Origin: Opitutaceae bacterium | GTDB lineage: Bacteria; Verrucomicrobiota; Verrucomicrobiia; Opitutales; Opitutaceae | NCBI GenBank assembly: GCA_018402455.1 | Contig: JAGYIG010000001.1 | Location: forward strand, 84,164-148,163 | Length of the DNA: 64,000 bases | Direction: 5' to 3' | Part shown: positions 17,715 through 26,146 of the stretch, one piece after another | How the letters are laid out: the number at the start of each line of letters is the position of its first letter | Numbering within the stretch: the first letter of the stretch is position 1 | The notes under the pieces: generated by a model | Database searches by the model: none | What the model was told of the DNA's origin: nothing | What the model saw: the letters and a program-made list of their open reading frames with translations, nothing else | Translations under genes and position numbers: made by a program

Positions 17715-17864
17715 GCTCGTTCCCCCCGTTCCTGGCAACGGCGGGTGGAACCGCGGGCACCGGGTGGGCGTGGGGTCGGGATTTTTAAGGTGGGTTTCGA
17801 AAAGTCTCGGCAGTCCGGTTGGGATCTGGGAGGGGTGAGGGGCCCGGTCAGGGCACAAGCACTT

Positions 17865-19496
17865 ATGGCTATCTGGGAATACAAAGTAATCAGCAGTGGT
17901 AAGGGGGGCTTCGCCAGTCCTCAGCTGTTGGAAAATTTTCTTAACGAACTCGGCACCGACGAATGGGAAATCATCGATTACCGCGCGGCGCCGGATAATC
18001 CGCTCGCCTTCAACGGGCTGGCGCGGCGCGGGTCGCAGCGGGACTGGACCCTCGAAGCCGAGGCCGCGGCCCACGCCCGCGACGAGGAACGCCGTCGGAG
18101 GGAAGAGGAGCACCGCCGGGAAGAGGAACGCATTGAGCGGGCCACCGCGGAAGCCGCAGCCGAGCGGCAAGAGGCCGTGGAGGCCAAGGGGGACGCGACC
18201 GACGGTTTGCGCCCGGTGCGGGATACGGAGCGCGACGACGATCCGGAAGCCCTCGCCGACGAGGCTGAGGGCTACGAGGAGTGGGACGAACTCGACATGG
18301 AGGACGACCTGCCGACCCTGCTCGACGCCATTAAGCCGCACCTGCGCCGCAATCCCAAGAGCATCGGTGAAGCGGCGGCGATTGATTATCTGGCCAAGCG
18401 GTGGGATCAGGAACCCGACGATGTGTTGGGTGCGCTCGTCGAATGTGGTTTCGAGGTGCCCGAGGGGGAGGACGACCTGCCCGTCTATTTTGATTTCGAA
18501 GGCGATCTGTTTTGGCTCAACCGCAACAATCGGGGCCAACTCTTCATCAACGTGCGCGAGAAGCCCCGGCCCCGCTTCAAGACCAGCAAGGGCAAAAAAC
18601 TCGATCCGGATGACCCGGCGGCGGCGGATGTGCGCGGTGAGCATCAGGCCGAGCGGGCGAAGCGCCTGCAGCTGGAAGAGGAGAAGGCACACCGTCAGGC
18701 GGCTCGCGAGGCCGCCGCGAATCAGCCCCCCGAGCCCCTGCCGGAAGGCAAGGAACTGCTCGATCTCATCAAACCGAAGATGCGTCGCAATCGTCGCGGG
18801 CCTGGCCTGTCGGGCTCGGTCAGCTTCCTCTCCAAGGCGTTCAAGCATGAGCCCGAGTCGCTGCTCGAAGCGTTGGCGGGCATCGGGTTGACCGCGGCGG
18901 AAGACCAGGACGCCAAGCCTGATTTTGTCGAGCACGGCGACGAGCTGTTCTGGATGAAGCAGGACGGCCGGGGCGGGGTCTGGATCAATTGCCGGGATAA
19001 GGACAACGGCAAATCCCGTTCGAATCAGTCGGAGGATTCCGAAGAATCCTCCGCGGAAGCGGCGTCGTCGAACGACGAATCGGAAGGGTCCCAGCCCGCG
19101 GAGTCCGCCGCGGAAATCACCTTTGCCCCGGGACCCAATGCCGTGCCCGCGCTCCGATTGCTCCTCAAGCCCAAGTCCCGCGGCACGGGCGCTTCCGCCG
19201 AGGTCGGGGTGCTGGCGGAAAGGCTCAACAAGCCAGCGGTTGAGATCCTCGAAGTTTTGGTGAACGCCGGACTCAATGTGCCCGAGTCCGCCGAGGAGAA
19301 ACCGCAGTTCCTGGAACTGGGTGACGAAATCCTCTGGCTCAATCGCAACAGTCGGGATGACACGCTCTGGCTCAACGCCAAGCCCAAGCCGAAGCGGAAG
19401 TCGGGTTCGCGCAAAACCGCAGCGAAGAAAGCCCCCTCGAAGACGGCCAAATCAAAGGACGATGCAGCGGAAGCAGCATCGTCCGAGGAGTCCTAG
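17865..19496 (+). CDS. Acidic three-repeat protein with DUF4177-like N-terminus and Lys/Ala-rich tail (function unknown)
   Basis: About 543 residues, start at ATG 17865 (MAIWEYKVISSGKGG). The first ~55 residues look like DUF4177 (WEYKVI...LLENFLNELGTDEWEII). A charged, probably coiled segment rich in Glu/Arg follows. Then three copies of a ~100-residue unit each consist of a helical part (LLDAIKPHLRRNPKSIGEAA; LLDLIKPKMRRNRRGPG; ALRLLLKPKSRGTGASAEVG) and a beta part (GDLFWLNRNNRGQLFINVR; GDELFWMKQDGRGGVWINCR; GDEILWLNRNSRDDTLWLN). The C-terminus is a histone H1-like Lys/Ala/Ser tail. The repeats could be winged-helix-like, which with the basic tail would suggest nucleic-acid binding; that is inference. 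No signal peptide. Confidence 0.75.
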   Translation: MAIWEYKVISSGKGGFASPQLLENFLNELGTDEWEIIDYRAAPDNPLAFNGLARRGSQRDWTLEAEAAAHARDEERRRREEEHRREEERIERATAEAAAERQEAVEAKGDATDGLRPVRDTERDDDPEALADEAEGYEEWDELDMEDDLPTLLDAIKPHLRRNPKSIGEAAAIDYLAKRWDQEPDDVLGALVECGFEVPEGEDDLPVYFDFEGDLFWLNRNNRGQLFINVREKPRPRFKTSKGKKLDPDDPAAADVRGEHQAERAKRLQLEEEKAHRQAAREAAANQPPEPLPEGKELLDLIKPKMRRNRRGPGLSGSVSFLSKAFKHEPESLLEALAGIGLTAAEDQDAKPDFVEHGDELFWMKQDGRGGVWINCRDKDNGKSRSNQSEDSEESSAEAASSNDESEGSQPAESAAEITFAPGPNAVPALRLLLKPKSRGTGASAEVGVLAERLNKPAVEILEVLVNAGLNVPESAEEKPQFLELGDEILWLNRNSRDDTLWLNAKPKPKRKSGSRKTAAKKAPSKTAKSKDDAAEAASSEES

Positions 19497-19526
19497 CGGA
19501 AACCGCCCGTGGGCAGGGGATGAGGG

Positions 19527-20597
19527 TCAGTCCTCGCGCTTCCGCACGAGGATGTCGCCGTTCATCGTGGCGATTTGCAGGTCCACGCCACCGCCGTTGA
19601 GGGTGCCGCTGATGACCTTGCCTCCGGCCATGGAAGGGATGCTGGGCGGGCGGGGAGGCCGCGGGGCGCGGGGGGCACTGCCGACGGCGGTCCGTTTGCC
19701 TTGGGCGATGGCGATCTCGCGTTCGGCGTCGCGCATCTCCTGCTCGGCCTCGCGGAGCTGCTGTTCCCGGTTGCGTTGCTCCCGCATGTCGGAGCGGGCC
19801 TCCTGCACCGCCTGGCGCACCTCCGCGGCGATTTCCATGGCCAGTTCGACGGCTTCTTCGGCCATCTCGGCGGCGAATTCGGCAATCTCTTCGCTGGCGC
19901 CCGGCGCGAACGCGCGTCCGGCCGTGGTGGTGGTCACCAGCACGTCTTCCCCGAAGTTCGTCAGGATGGTGCCGTTTTGGGTGCGGAAACGCACGTTGGC
20001 CGCGGTGTCAGCCGGCAGGTGCACTTCGACTTCGCCGTTCATCGAGGTGAAGGAGAGCGGGCGGTCGGGTTGGACGGCGAGAAACGACGCTTCGATCTCC
20101 CCGTTCATGGATTCGACAATGGCCCCCCCCCGGAGGTCGCTGAGCGTGATTTCGCCCTTGAGGTTTTTGATCGAAACATCGCCGGAGACATCGGCCACGG
20201 AGATCTGGCCCCCCATACTGACCTCGATATCCAGATGGGTGTGGCGAGGCACGGTAATGACAAACGCGGACGGGTTGGCCCAGCCATCGGAGTGGCTGTA
20301 GTCGAGCGTGATGACGTTGTCCCGCTCCTCCAGGGAGAAGGCGGCCCCGGAGCTGATCACCCGCATGCCATCCGGCCGGGCTTTTTCCTCTGTGGGGCGG
20401 AGTGCGTCAGTGGAGACGGTAACCTCATTGACGTCGCCGCCACGGAGGGTGATTTCGCCATTGAGCAGCCGGGCATGGAAACGGCCGGGTTGGCTGGGGT
20501 CGGAGAAGGTCGCGGTGACGTTGGGTTGATTGGCGGACAGCGATCCGACGGTGAGCAGGCTGCCGAGCAGCAGGGCGGTGAGGTTGCGGATAGTCAT
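19527..20597 (-). CDS. Exported DUF4097-family beta-repeat protein
   Basis: 356 residues with a signal peptide (MTIRNLTALLLGSLLTVGSLSA). The body is a right-handed parallel beta arrangement of the DUF4097 type (VTVSTDALRP, ITVPRHTHLDIEVSMGGQISV, LKGEITLSDLRGGAIVESMNGEI, ITTSMNGEVEVHL-like turns). Between about residues 225 and 320 is a charged Glu/Arg/Ala-rich helical insertion, then a Pro/Arg segment and a closing beta pair (GGGVDLQIATMNGDILVRK). It follows an ECF sigma factor gene on the same strand, an arrangement common for envelope-stress regulons in Acidobacteria and Verrucomicrobia. Confidence 0.8.
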   Translation of the reverse strand: MTIRNLTALLLGSLLTVGSLSANQPNVTATFSDPSQPGRFHARLLNGEITLRGGDVNEVTVSTDALRPTEEKARPDGMRVISSGAAFSLEERDNVITLDYSHSDGWANPSAFVITVPRHTHLDIEVSMGGQISVADVSGDVSIKNLKGEITLSDLRGGAIVESMNGEIEASFLAVQPDRPLSFTSMNGEVEVHLPADTAANVRFRTQNGTILTNFGEDVLVTTTTAGRAFAPGASEEIAEFAAEMAEEAVELAMEIAAEVRQAVQEARSDMREQRNREQQLREAEQEMRDAEREIAIAQGKRTAVGSAPRAPRPPRPPSIPSMAGGKVISGTLNGGGVDLQIATMNGDILVRKRED

Positions 20598-20654
20598 GGG
20601 TGAGGGGGGCTGATGGTCTTAAGGGATGCGAAAGGACGGGAGGAGAAAAGAAGT

Positions 20655-21320
20655 TTAACTGATGCCCAGCCGCACGAGGCCGCGGCGAGCTGCCTCGCGG
20701 ACCACGGCGTCCGTGGCGGGATTGCGGGTCAACGCGTCGAGAGTCGCGGCGGCGCCTTCGTCCCGGGAGGCGATGACAAAATCGATCATGGCCACCTGCA
20801 CCAAGGGGGAGGTTTCCCGGGGCAGGATGAGGACCTCGCGCTGCTCCGGGGGGAGCGATTGGAGGGCGCGTTTCATGACCTTGAGGTCGTCCAGCCGGCT
20901 GGCGGCAGCTTCGGCGGTCGGGGTGGTGTCATCGGAGACGCGATCGAAATCCGAGGGGTCCGTGGCGGTGCCTTGGCGGGCGTTGCGGCGGTGATGATCG
21001 GCGGCGACGTGGCGCGCGAGGTGATAGATCCAAGCGGAGAATTTTCCTTCGTCGCGGTAGGTGTGGCGGTATTTATGGATGCGCTGGAAGACGATCTGCA
21101 CCAGATCCTCGGCGGATTCGCGGTCGCCGATCAAGCGGGCGAGGAAGCCATAAAGCGGGCGATGGTGGCGCTCGAACAAATCGCCCAAACGGGAAATTTC
21201 TCCGGCTCGCACGGCCAACATCAGTTCGTGATCACTGGGTTCTTCCATGGGATCGAATGAAGCCAAGGTAGCCCGGGTGGGCGCAGAGGCGAAGGGCATT
21301 TGTTGAGTGGTGGCAGTCAC
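20655..21320 (-). CDS. Aberrant ECF sigma factor: sigma region 2 fused to the tail of an anti-sigma factor
   Basis: 221 residues (in-frame start alternatives at 21320 and 21248). Sigma region 2 is normal: LGDLFERHHRPLYGFLARLIG, ESAEDLVQIVFQRIHKY, FSAWIYHLARHVAADHHRR. Region 4 begins (LQSLPPEQREVLIL) but the expected helix-turn-helix is missing; instead the protein continues PRETSPLVQVAMIDFV...AVVREAARRGLVRLG, which is the HEAT-like C-terminus usually found on the cognate anti-sigma factor. The anti-sigma gene that normally lies between the sigma gene and the DUF4097 gene is absent, so a deletion has apparently joined the two in frame. A protein without region 4.2 should not recognise a -35 element. 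Confidence 0.75.
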   Translation of the reverse strand: MTATTQQMPFASAPTRATLASFDPMEEPSDHELMLAVRAGEISRLGDLFERHHRPLYGFLARLIGDRESAEDLVQIVFQRIHKYRHTYRDEGKFSAWIYHLARHVAADHHRRNARQGTATDPSDFDRVSDDTTPTAEAAASRLDDLKVMKRALQSLPPEQREVLILPRETSPLVQVAMIDFVIASRDEGAAATLDALTRNPATDAVVREAARRGLVRLGIS

Positions 21321-21454
21321 GGTGATCGGTCATCAGGGCGGCTCGTTGGGGAAGGAATACCGCGGGGGGAGCAGTGGGGTTACCAAAACAGGGAAGATTT
21401 TTATGGGATTAAGCTGAAGGATTCCGGCAAGCCCGGCCGTTCCAGTGGACACAA
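21321..21454. other. Gap upstream of the sigma factor gene
   Basis: No gene seen. The sigma-factor promoter on the minus strand should lie here; no element is clear enough to mark. Confidence 0.3.
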
Positions 21455-21715
21455 GTGATTCCCATGTCCTCTGGTCCCCCCTCCTCCAAAGTTACCTCGT
21501 CCGCGGCGCCACCTCCGGTGAGGTCGCCCGGCATCCGCATCGAGTGCGTGAGCCGACACCCCCTTGAAACCCTGGCGGAGCGTTTGGAGCGGTGTCGTGA
21601 GCACCAACCGGCGGCCGGCCGCGTGCTGGCTTCCACGAGCGGTCAGGGCGCCAGTTTGATTTTGGTGTTCAAGCCCGGGCCCCAGCCGGGATCTCCTTTT
21701 CCGCCGTCGCCGTAA
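21455..21715 (+). CDS. Possible small hypothetical protein
   Basis: An 86-residue frame starting MIPMSSGPPSSKV, with a compact helical and strand pattern in its middle (ECVSRHPLETLAERLERCRE...GRVLASTSGQGASLILVFKPG). It is not recognised. A strong inverted repeat begins 30 bases after its stop, which mildly supports a real transcript. An overlapping minus-strand frame of similar size looks less protein-like. Confidence 0.35.
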   Translation: MIPMSSGPPSSKVTSSAAPPPVRSPGIRIECVSRHPLETLAERLERCREHQPAAGRVLASTSGQGASLILVFKPGPQPGSPFPPSP

Positions 21716-21744
21716 GTCGAGTCACCCGACGGCGGAATGTCCCC

Positions 21745-21782
21745 GGGGTCGCCGGCAAGTGGGCCAATTTGCCGGCGACCCC
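21745..21782. repeat. Perfect 14-bp inverted repeat (hairpin) between convergent genes
   Basis: GGGGTCGCCGGCAA at 21745-21758 pairs with 21769-21782 across a 10-nt loop. It has no T tract on either side, so it is either a transcription barrier for the convergent genes or a structural repeat. Confidence 0.7.
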
Positions 21783-21814
21783 CTTGGGTGGGAGCAGGCG
21801 GCGCGCCGCCGGGC

Positions 21815-22441
21815 TCAACCCAGGGTCCGCAAAACCGCCCGGACGGGTGAGCCGTCCGCGCCTTGCAGCCGCAGAGGCAGGGCGATCAGTTCGTAGTCCC
21901 CCGGGGGGGCCGCCTCGAGGAGCAGGTTTTCCATGATGAACAGTCCGGCGGCCTTGCAGGCGAGGTGCCGGGGCAGGTCCTTGCTGGTGAGCGCATCGAC
22001 GGACGGGGCATCCAGGCCGATGAGTTTCACGCCTTGGGCGGTGAGCCAGCCGGGCACCTCCGGTTGCATCAAGGGCCAGGTTTCCGGAAACACCTCCGGG
22101 CGCTGCCAGGCCCCGGTGCGCAGCAGCAGGCGCTCGGCCGAGCCGGCGTCAATCGCCTCCAAACGCGGGCGGGTGATCGCATCCCAGTCGCGGATATCCA
22201 CGACGCGGGCGGGCCCCACATAGGTTTCAATCGGCACCTGGTCGATGGTGATGCCTTCCTCGCAGTAGTGATAGGGGGCGTCGGCGTGGGTGCCGTTGTG
22301 GGGACTGATCGTGAGGCGGCCCACATTGACGGCGTCGCCCCGCTTGATGCGGGCCACAAAATCGAAGGCCACGGGCGTGTCGCCGGGCCACTCCGGGGTG
22401 CCGGGGTGCAGCGGGCGGGTGATGTCGATGAATCGGCTCAT
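21815..22441 (-). CDS. kynB: Kynurenine formamidase (cyclase family)
   Basis: 208 residues of the metal-dependent cyclase/KynB family, which hydrolyses N-formylkynurenine to kynurenine and formate. The diagnostic zinc motif is SPHNGTHADAPYHY (HxGTHxDxPxH), with further conserved segments IDITRPLHPGTPEWPGDTP and LIGLDAPSVD. The length is that of bacterial KynB. It lies 16 bases downstream of kynU on the same strand, which supports the kynurenine assignment over other cyclase-family roles. Confidence 0.88.
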   Translation of the reverse strand: MSRFIDITRPLHPGTPEWPGDTPVAFDFVARIKRGDAVNVGRLTISPHNGTHADAPYHYCEEGITIDQVPIETYVGPARVVDIRDWDAITRPRLEAIDAGSAERLLLRTGAWQRPEVFPETWPLMQPEVPGWLTAQGVKLIGLDAPSVDALTSKDLPRHLACKAAGLFIMENLLLEAAPPGDYELIALPLRLQGADGSPVRAVLRTLG

Positions 22442-22457
22442 GAGGAAGGGAGCGGGG

Positions 22458-23710
22458 TCAGGGTGCGGCAGTCCCGACGGGGGGCCAGTTTTGGTAGGCG
22501 CCCGTGTGCATCACCGCCACCAACCGATCAACGGCGACGTCCACTTCGCCGGGCGAGGTGTGGAAGGCGTTTGGTGCGATCCGCAAGACCCGGGGGTGGC
22601 GATAATCGGGAATGACCCCCACGTCGCGCAGCGCGGGGCAAATTTGGCCAGCCGCGGGGTGATGCAGTGCGAGGTGTCCTCCGCGGGCTTCGGGGGGTCG
22701 TGGGGTGATGAGCCTGAACCCGAAGGGAGTCAGGTCGGCGTCGATGCGTTGAAGCAGGCGCTGATTGAGATCGAGTGAACGCTGCCGAATCGCGGCAACC
22801 CCTCCCGCCTGCTCGAACAAATCCAAGGACCCCGCCAGCGGGGCGAGGCTCAGAATCGACGGCGTGCCCACCTGCAGCCGGGCGGCGCCGGTGGCCGGCA
22901 CGTGGGTGGGATCCAGCTTGAAGCGCTGCGCGGGCTCCACTCCCCACCAACCGGCCAACCCGGGGGCCCGTTCATGATGACGGGGGTGCAGAAAAAGTCC
23001 GCCGATCGCTCCCGGTCCGGCGTTGAGGTATTTGTAGTTACACCAGAACGCAAAGTCGGCCCCCATCTCCTCCAGTTGATGGGGCACCACCCCAATGCTG
23101 TGGGAAAGGTCCCAGCCAAGGATGATGTGGCGCGCCCGGGCGGCGGTGGTGATGGCGGCCACATCAAGGAGCTGTCCACTCACGTAGAGCACACTGGGCA
23201 ACACCACCAACTGCACGTCCTCGGTCATCGCGTTGATGATGTCCGCCGTGGTCAGGGTGTGGCCATCGGGGGACTCCACCTGCCGCAGGGTCCGGCGGGG
23301 ATCGCGTCCGCGGAGCCGCAGATGGCTCGCAATGGCGTGGTGGTCGGAAGCAAAGTTCAGCGCGTCGGCGAGGATAACCGGCCGATCCGTATCATCGGCG
23401 TCGTAGAGGGTGGCGAGCAGCTGGTGGAGGTTGACGGTGGTCTGGCCGGTCAGCGCCACGGATCCAGCCGTGGCGCCCACCATCATGAGCGCCAGCCGGT
23501 GGCAGCCGCTTTCGGGAGATCGATCCAACCGGCGGACTCCCAAGCCCCAATGCCGAATTGTTTCCACGCCGCGATCGCCTCGTTCAGTTTGGTTTCGGCG
23601 GAGCGGCTGAGCAGGCCGAGGGAGTTGCCATCGAGGTAAATCTGGCCCGGCGGCAGGTGAAACTCCGACCGAAGGCGGTCCCAAGGGTGGTCGTCGGTTC
23701 GCGCATCCAT
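22458..23710 (-). pseudogene. kynU: Kynureninase, interrupted by one apparent frameshift
   Basis: The N-terminus (MDARTDDHPWDRLRSEF, then YLDGNSLGLLSRSAETKL and GAWESAGWIDLP) is in one frame and the rest (RLALMMVGATAGSVALTGQTTVNLH onward) in another. The switch is a missing base around 23505-23525, most simply a lost G in the codon after LP. Beyond this the enzyme is complete: the PLP lysine is in WCNYKYLNAGPGAIGG, preceded by the Asp in GWDLSHSIG. Kynureninase is a PLP enzyme converting kynurenine to anthranilate and alanine. Total length (about 418 codons) is normal. It follows the methyltransferase gene closely. Confidence 0.85.
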
Positions 23711-23715
23711 CGGGA

Positions 23716-24447
23716 TCAACGGCGAAGGTGCGCGCAGACGATGCCAGCGGCAACCGCCGCATTCAGCGATTCGGCGCGGCCGAATTTGGGGATGGTGACC
23801 CGGCGGGTGAGATGAGCCAACACGTCCTCCGACAGGCCGCGTCCTTCGCTGCCGATCACCACCACGGCCGCGTTCAACGGCCCCAACGCCGTCACGGGGT
23901 CGCCCGCCAATTCGCAGCCGAGCACAGGAGCGCGGCAGGTGGCCAGGACCGGAGCCAAGGCCGTGGTCACGACCCGCACCCGGGCAAAGGATCCCATGCT
24001 GGCGTTGATCACCTTTTGGGAAAACAGGTCGGCGCACGTCGGGGAGAGCAGCACGCGGTCGAAACCGAACCAGTCAGCAATGCGGAGCAACGTGCCCACA
24101 TTGCCGGGGTCCTGCACCCCATCGAGGGCCAGCGTGAATCCAGCGGAGAGCTCGTCCGCGACGAGCTGGGGGCGTTCGATGGTGCCAACCGCCAACACTT
24201 CGGATGGCGAAGGGAAATGGCTGATCCGACTCATCTCGGTGGCGGTCACGGGCGTCGGGGTGATGCCGGCCGGCGGCGGCCACTCCCCGATTGCGTAAAT
24301 CGCCGCGAATCCATGACCGGCCGCGAGCAATTCCGCGACGACCTTGGGACCCTCGACCACAAACTGGCCGGCCGCCTCCCGGTTTCTTTTTAAGCGGAGG
24401 CCACGGAGGCGGGAAATCTCGGCCTTGGACAAGGGCATCTCGTCCAT
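23716..24447 (-). CDS. SpoU/TrmH-family RNA 2'-O-ribose methyltransferase
   Basis: 243 residues from ATG 24447 (MDEMPLSKAEI). The N-terminal substrate-binding domain (LRGLRLKRNREAAGQFVVEGPKVV) precedes the SPOUT knot domain with its three motifs: LALDGVQDPGNVGTLLRIAD (N and R of motif 1), VIGSEGRGL (motif 2) and VTIPKFGRAESLNAAVAAGI (motif 3). These bind S-adenosylmethionine. Target is an rRNA or tRNA ribose, not determinable from sequence. It is the first gene of a leftward trio with kynU and kynB, separated from kynU by 5 bases. Confidence 0.92.
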   Translation of the reverse strand: MDEMPLSKAEISRLRGLRLKRNREAAGQFVVEGPKVVAELLAAGHGFAAIYAIGEWPPPAGITPTPVTATEMSRISHFPSPSEVLAVGTIERPQLVADELSAGFTLALDGVQDPGNVGTLLRIADWFGFDRVLLSPTCADLFSQKVINASMGSFARVRVVTTALAPVLATCRAPVLGCELAGDPVTALGPLNAAVVVIGSEGRGLSEDVLAHLTRRVTIPKFGRAESLNAAVAAGIVCAHLRR

Positions 24448-24780
24448 TGAGGCGCCCCCTGCCGGGGAAGCAATCCCTGTTGCACAGTCGTCCCCCGGTG
24501 GCGGAATTAGGGCGTCCCGGTGACGAGGCCGCAGCGGGTTGGGCCGGCCGCTGACGCCCATGCCGCGGAGCAGGAACCGGGCGGGCCTCCCGCTCTCAGC
24601 CCCCTGAATCGAATGGGCTCATGCCTCGTCCTCACCGCAGCGGTCACATCGACCGCGTGATCTCCGGCTTCCGGCGGGTCGCTCGGAAAACGGACGCAAC
24701 GGGTGTCGCCGGCCTCAAGGCACCCGTCGCGGGCTCCGCATAACTGCAAGATTAAAAGTTTGACCCCATTGGTTTGGGTT
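24448..24780. other. Intergenic region
   Basis: About 330 bases between two minus-strand genes. Short frames here have no protein-like character. The promoter for the methyltransferase/kyn genes should lie at its left side; nothing else is recognised. Confidence 0.4.
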
Positions 24781-25647
24781 TCAGGCGGTCAGGCCGGCGA
24801 GGGTGCCGCGGAGGTAGGCGATGGAGCGGAGCATGCCGGGCACAGGGTGGGCGGCGTCGATTTCGTATTCGAGGTTGGCGCAGCCGGTATAGCCCTGGCG
24901 CTGGAGTTGGCGGAGGAGGGCGGGAAGCGGGAGCAAGCCCTCGCCGATGACGCATTGGCTGTCGCGCTCGGTTACGACCTTGAGGTCCTTCAGGTGGACG
25001 TCGAAGAGGCGCGGACCAGCGAGGGCGGCCTCGGCGACGATGTCGGCGCCCGCACGGGCGGCGTGGCCGATGTCGAGACACACGCCCATGCGCGGGTCCA
25101 TGCCTTCGAGGTAGCGCAGGGCGTCGCTGGCAGAGGGATACTCCTTGTCCTCGGGACCGTGGTTGTGGATGGCGATCTTGATGTCGTATTCCTGCACGAA
25201 TTTCTCAATGCGCGGCAGGGCGGCGATGAGGGGCGAGCAGACGATGACGGGCATGCCGGCGGCCTTGGCGTAGTCGAAGTATTTGCGGATGTCGTCGTCG
25301 TCATCCTGGCGCAGGGCGATGTTGCCGCCGCCGACGATGGTGAGCCCGGCGGCCTCGTAACGGGCGCGGCCGGCGGCGAGTTCCGCGGGGCTCAGTTCGT
25401 AGGGCAGGTGGAAGGACTTCAGGCAGAGCCACGGCGTCTGCAATTGGTGCATCGCGTCAATCACGCCCTCGACGGGCAATTTGCGCAGGGAGTAGCTGGC
25501 GACGCCGATGCGAAAAGGGACGCCCTCAGTTGCGGTGCCGTCAGCAAGGGGAGTGGTGGCGGAGGCGGTGCGAGAGAAAGCCAGCGAGGCGGCGACGAGA
25601 CCGGCAGTTTTAAAGAAAGTGCGGCGGGAGGGGAGGGATGGGGGCAT
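24781..25647 (-). CDS. TAT-exported sugar phosphate isomerase/epimerase-like protein
   Basis: 288 residues starting at ATG 25647. The N-terminus MPPSLPSRRTFFKTAGLVAASLAF is a twin-arginine signal. The rest is a xylose-isomerase-like TIM barrel: FRIGVASYSLRKLPVEGVIDAM, KIAIHNHGPEDKEYP, MGVCLDIGHAARAGAD, VHLKDLKVVTERDSQCVIGEG and GCANLEYEI carry the usual His, Glu and Asp metal ligands. Export suggests a periplasmic sugar-converting role, common in this phylum. A longer in-frame start at 25755 is unlikely because it buries the signal. Confidence 0.85.
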   Translation of the reverse strand: MPPSLPSRRTFFKTAGLVAASLAFSRTASATTPLADGTATEGVPFRIGVASYSLRKLPVEGVIDAMHQLQTPWLCLKSFHLPYELSPAELAAGRARYEAAGLTIVGGGNIALRQDDDDDIRKYFDYAKAAGMPVIVCSPLIAALPRIEKFVQEYDIKIAIHNHGPEDKEYPSASDALRYLEGMDPRMGVCLDIGHAARAGADIVAEAALAGPRLFDVHLKDLKVVTERDSQCVIGEGLLPLPALLRQLQRQGYTGCANLEYEIDAAHPVPGMLRSIAYLRGTLAGLTA

Positions 25648-25905
25648 GGTAAGAAGATGGGTGACACGGGGTCGCGCGGCGAGACCTACACCGCTAATTC
25701 TGATGGGTGCATTGGCCAGTGGAAACCTTGACCCGCGCGGGATCCGGGCCGGCAAATCCGTTCACTTTTCAGCGGCCGGTGGGTTTGGCGTGGTCGTCCT
25801 GGCGTTGCCGGCGATTGACCTCGCGTTGGTTCTCCCGCCCCCAGCTACCGTTCAGATCATCCGGTTCCGCCGTGAAGCAGTGGAGCGCATCGTGGCCCTG
25901 CCGAG
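25648..25905. other. Intergenic region with possible coding debris
   Basis: A minus-strand frame ending in TGA at 25769-25771 reads HDALHCFTAEPDDLNGSWG and similar, which has coding character but no start and no recognised family. Otherwise nothing is seen. Confidence 0.3.
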
Positions 25906-26121
25906 TCAGAGCTCCCAAAGCTTGCTGACCGGCCCGGCCAGAAACCGGTCGTCACCACTGGGGAGGATACGGTCTCCGGCGGGGATGATTATCCCGGCCT
26001 GAAATTGTGAGCCCGCTTGATCGGCCAACCTGCTCAATCCGTGGTAATCTGCCGCGTTGAAGGAATTCGCGCCGTCCTGAACCGGCCCGAACAATCCGAA
26101 CAATTTGTCCCGGGTTACCCT
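25906..26121 (-). pseudogene. 3' remnant of a DUF4143-type AAA+ ATPase gene
   Basis: About 70 codons read GPVQDGANSFNAADYHGLSR, LADQAGSQFQAGIIIPAGDR, ILPSGDDRFLAGPVSKLWEL and a stop. This matches the C-terminal nuclease-like end of DUF4143 ATPases (typically 'NAADFRGLR...LAGDRFVAGVVLYTGDR..PFGD.LWAVPLSALW'). There is no start or ATPase domain; the sequence upstream is the 3' end of the esterase gene on the same strand. Assignment from a short stretch, so moderate to low. Confidence 0.45.
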
Positions 26122-26146
26122 CGGGACCGCCGACCGGCTAATCGAT

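Noticed and set aside
17565..18935. 456-codon minus-strand frame opposite the three-repeat protein
   Set aside because: Antisense shadow. The plus-strand frame has clear internal repeats and a sensible start.
24507..24749. Minus-strand 80-codon frame upstream of the methyltransferase
   Set aside because: Cys/Arg/Gly-rich, no start context, overlaps the promoter region.
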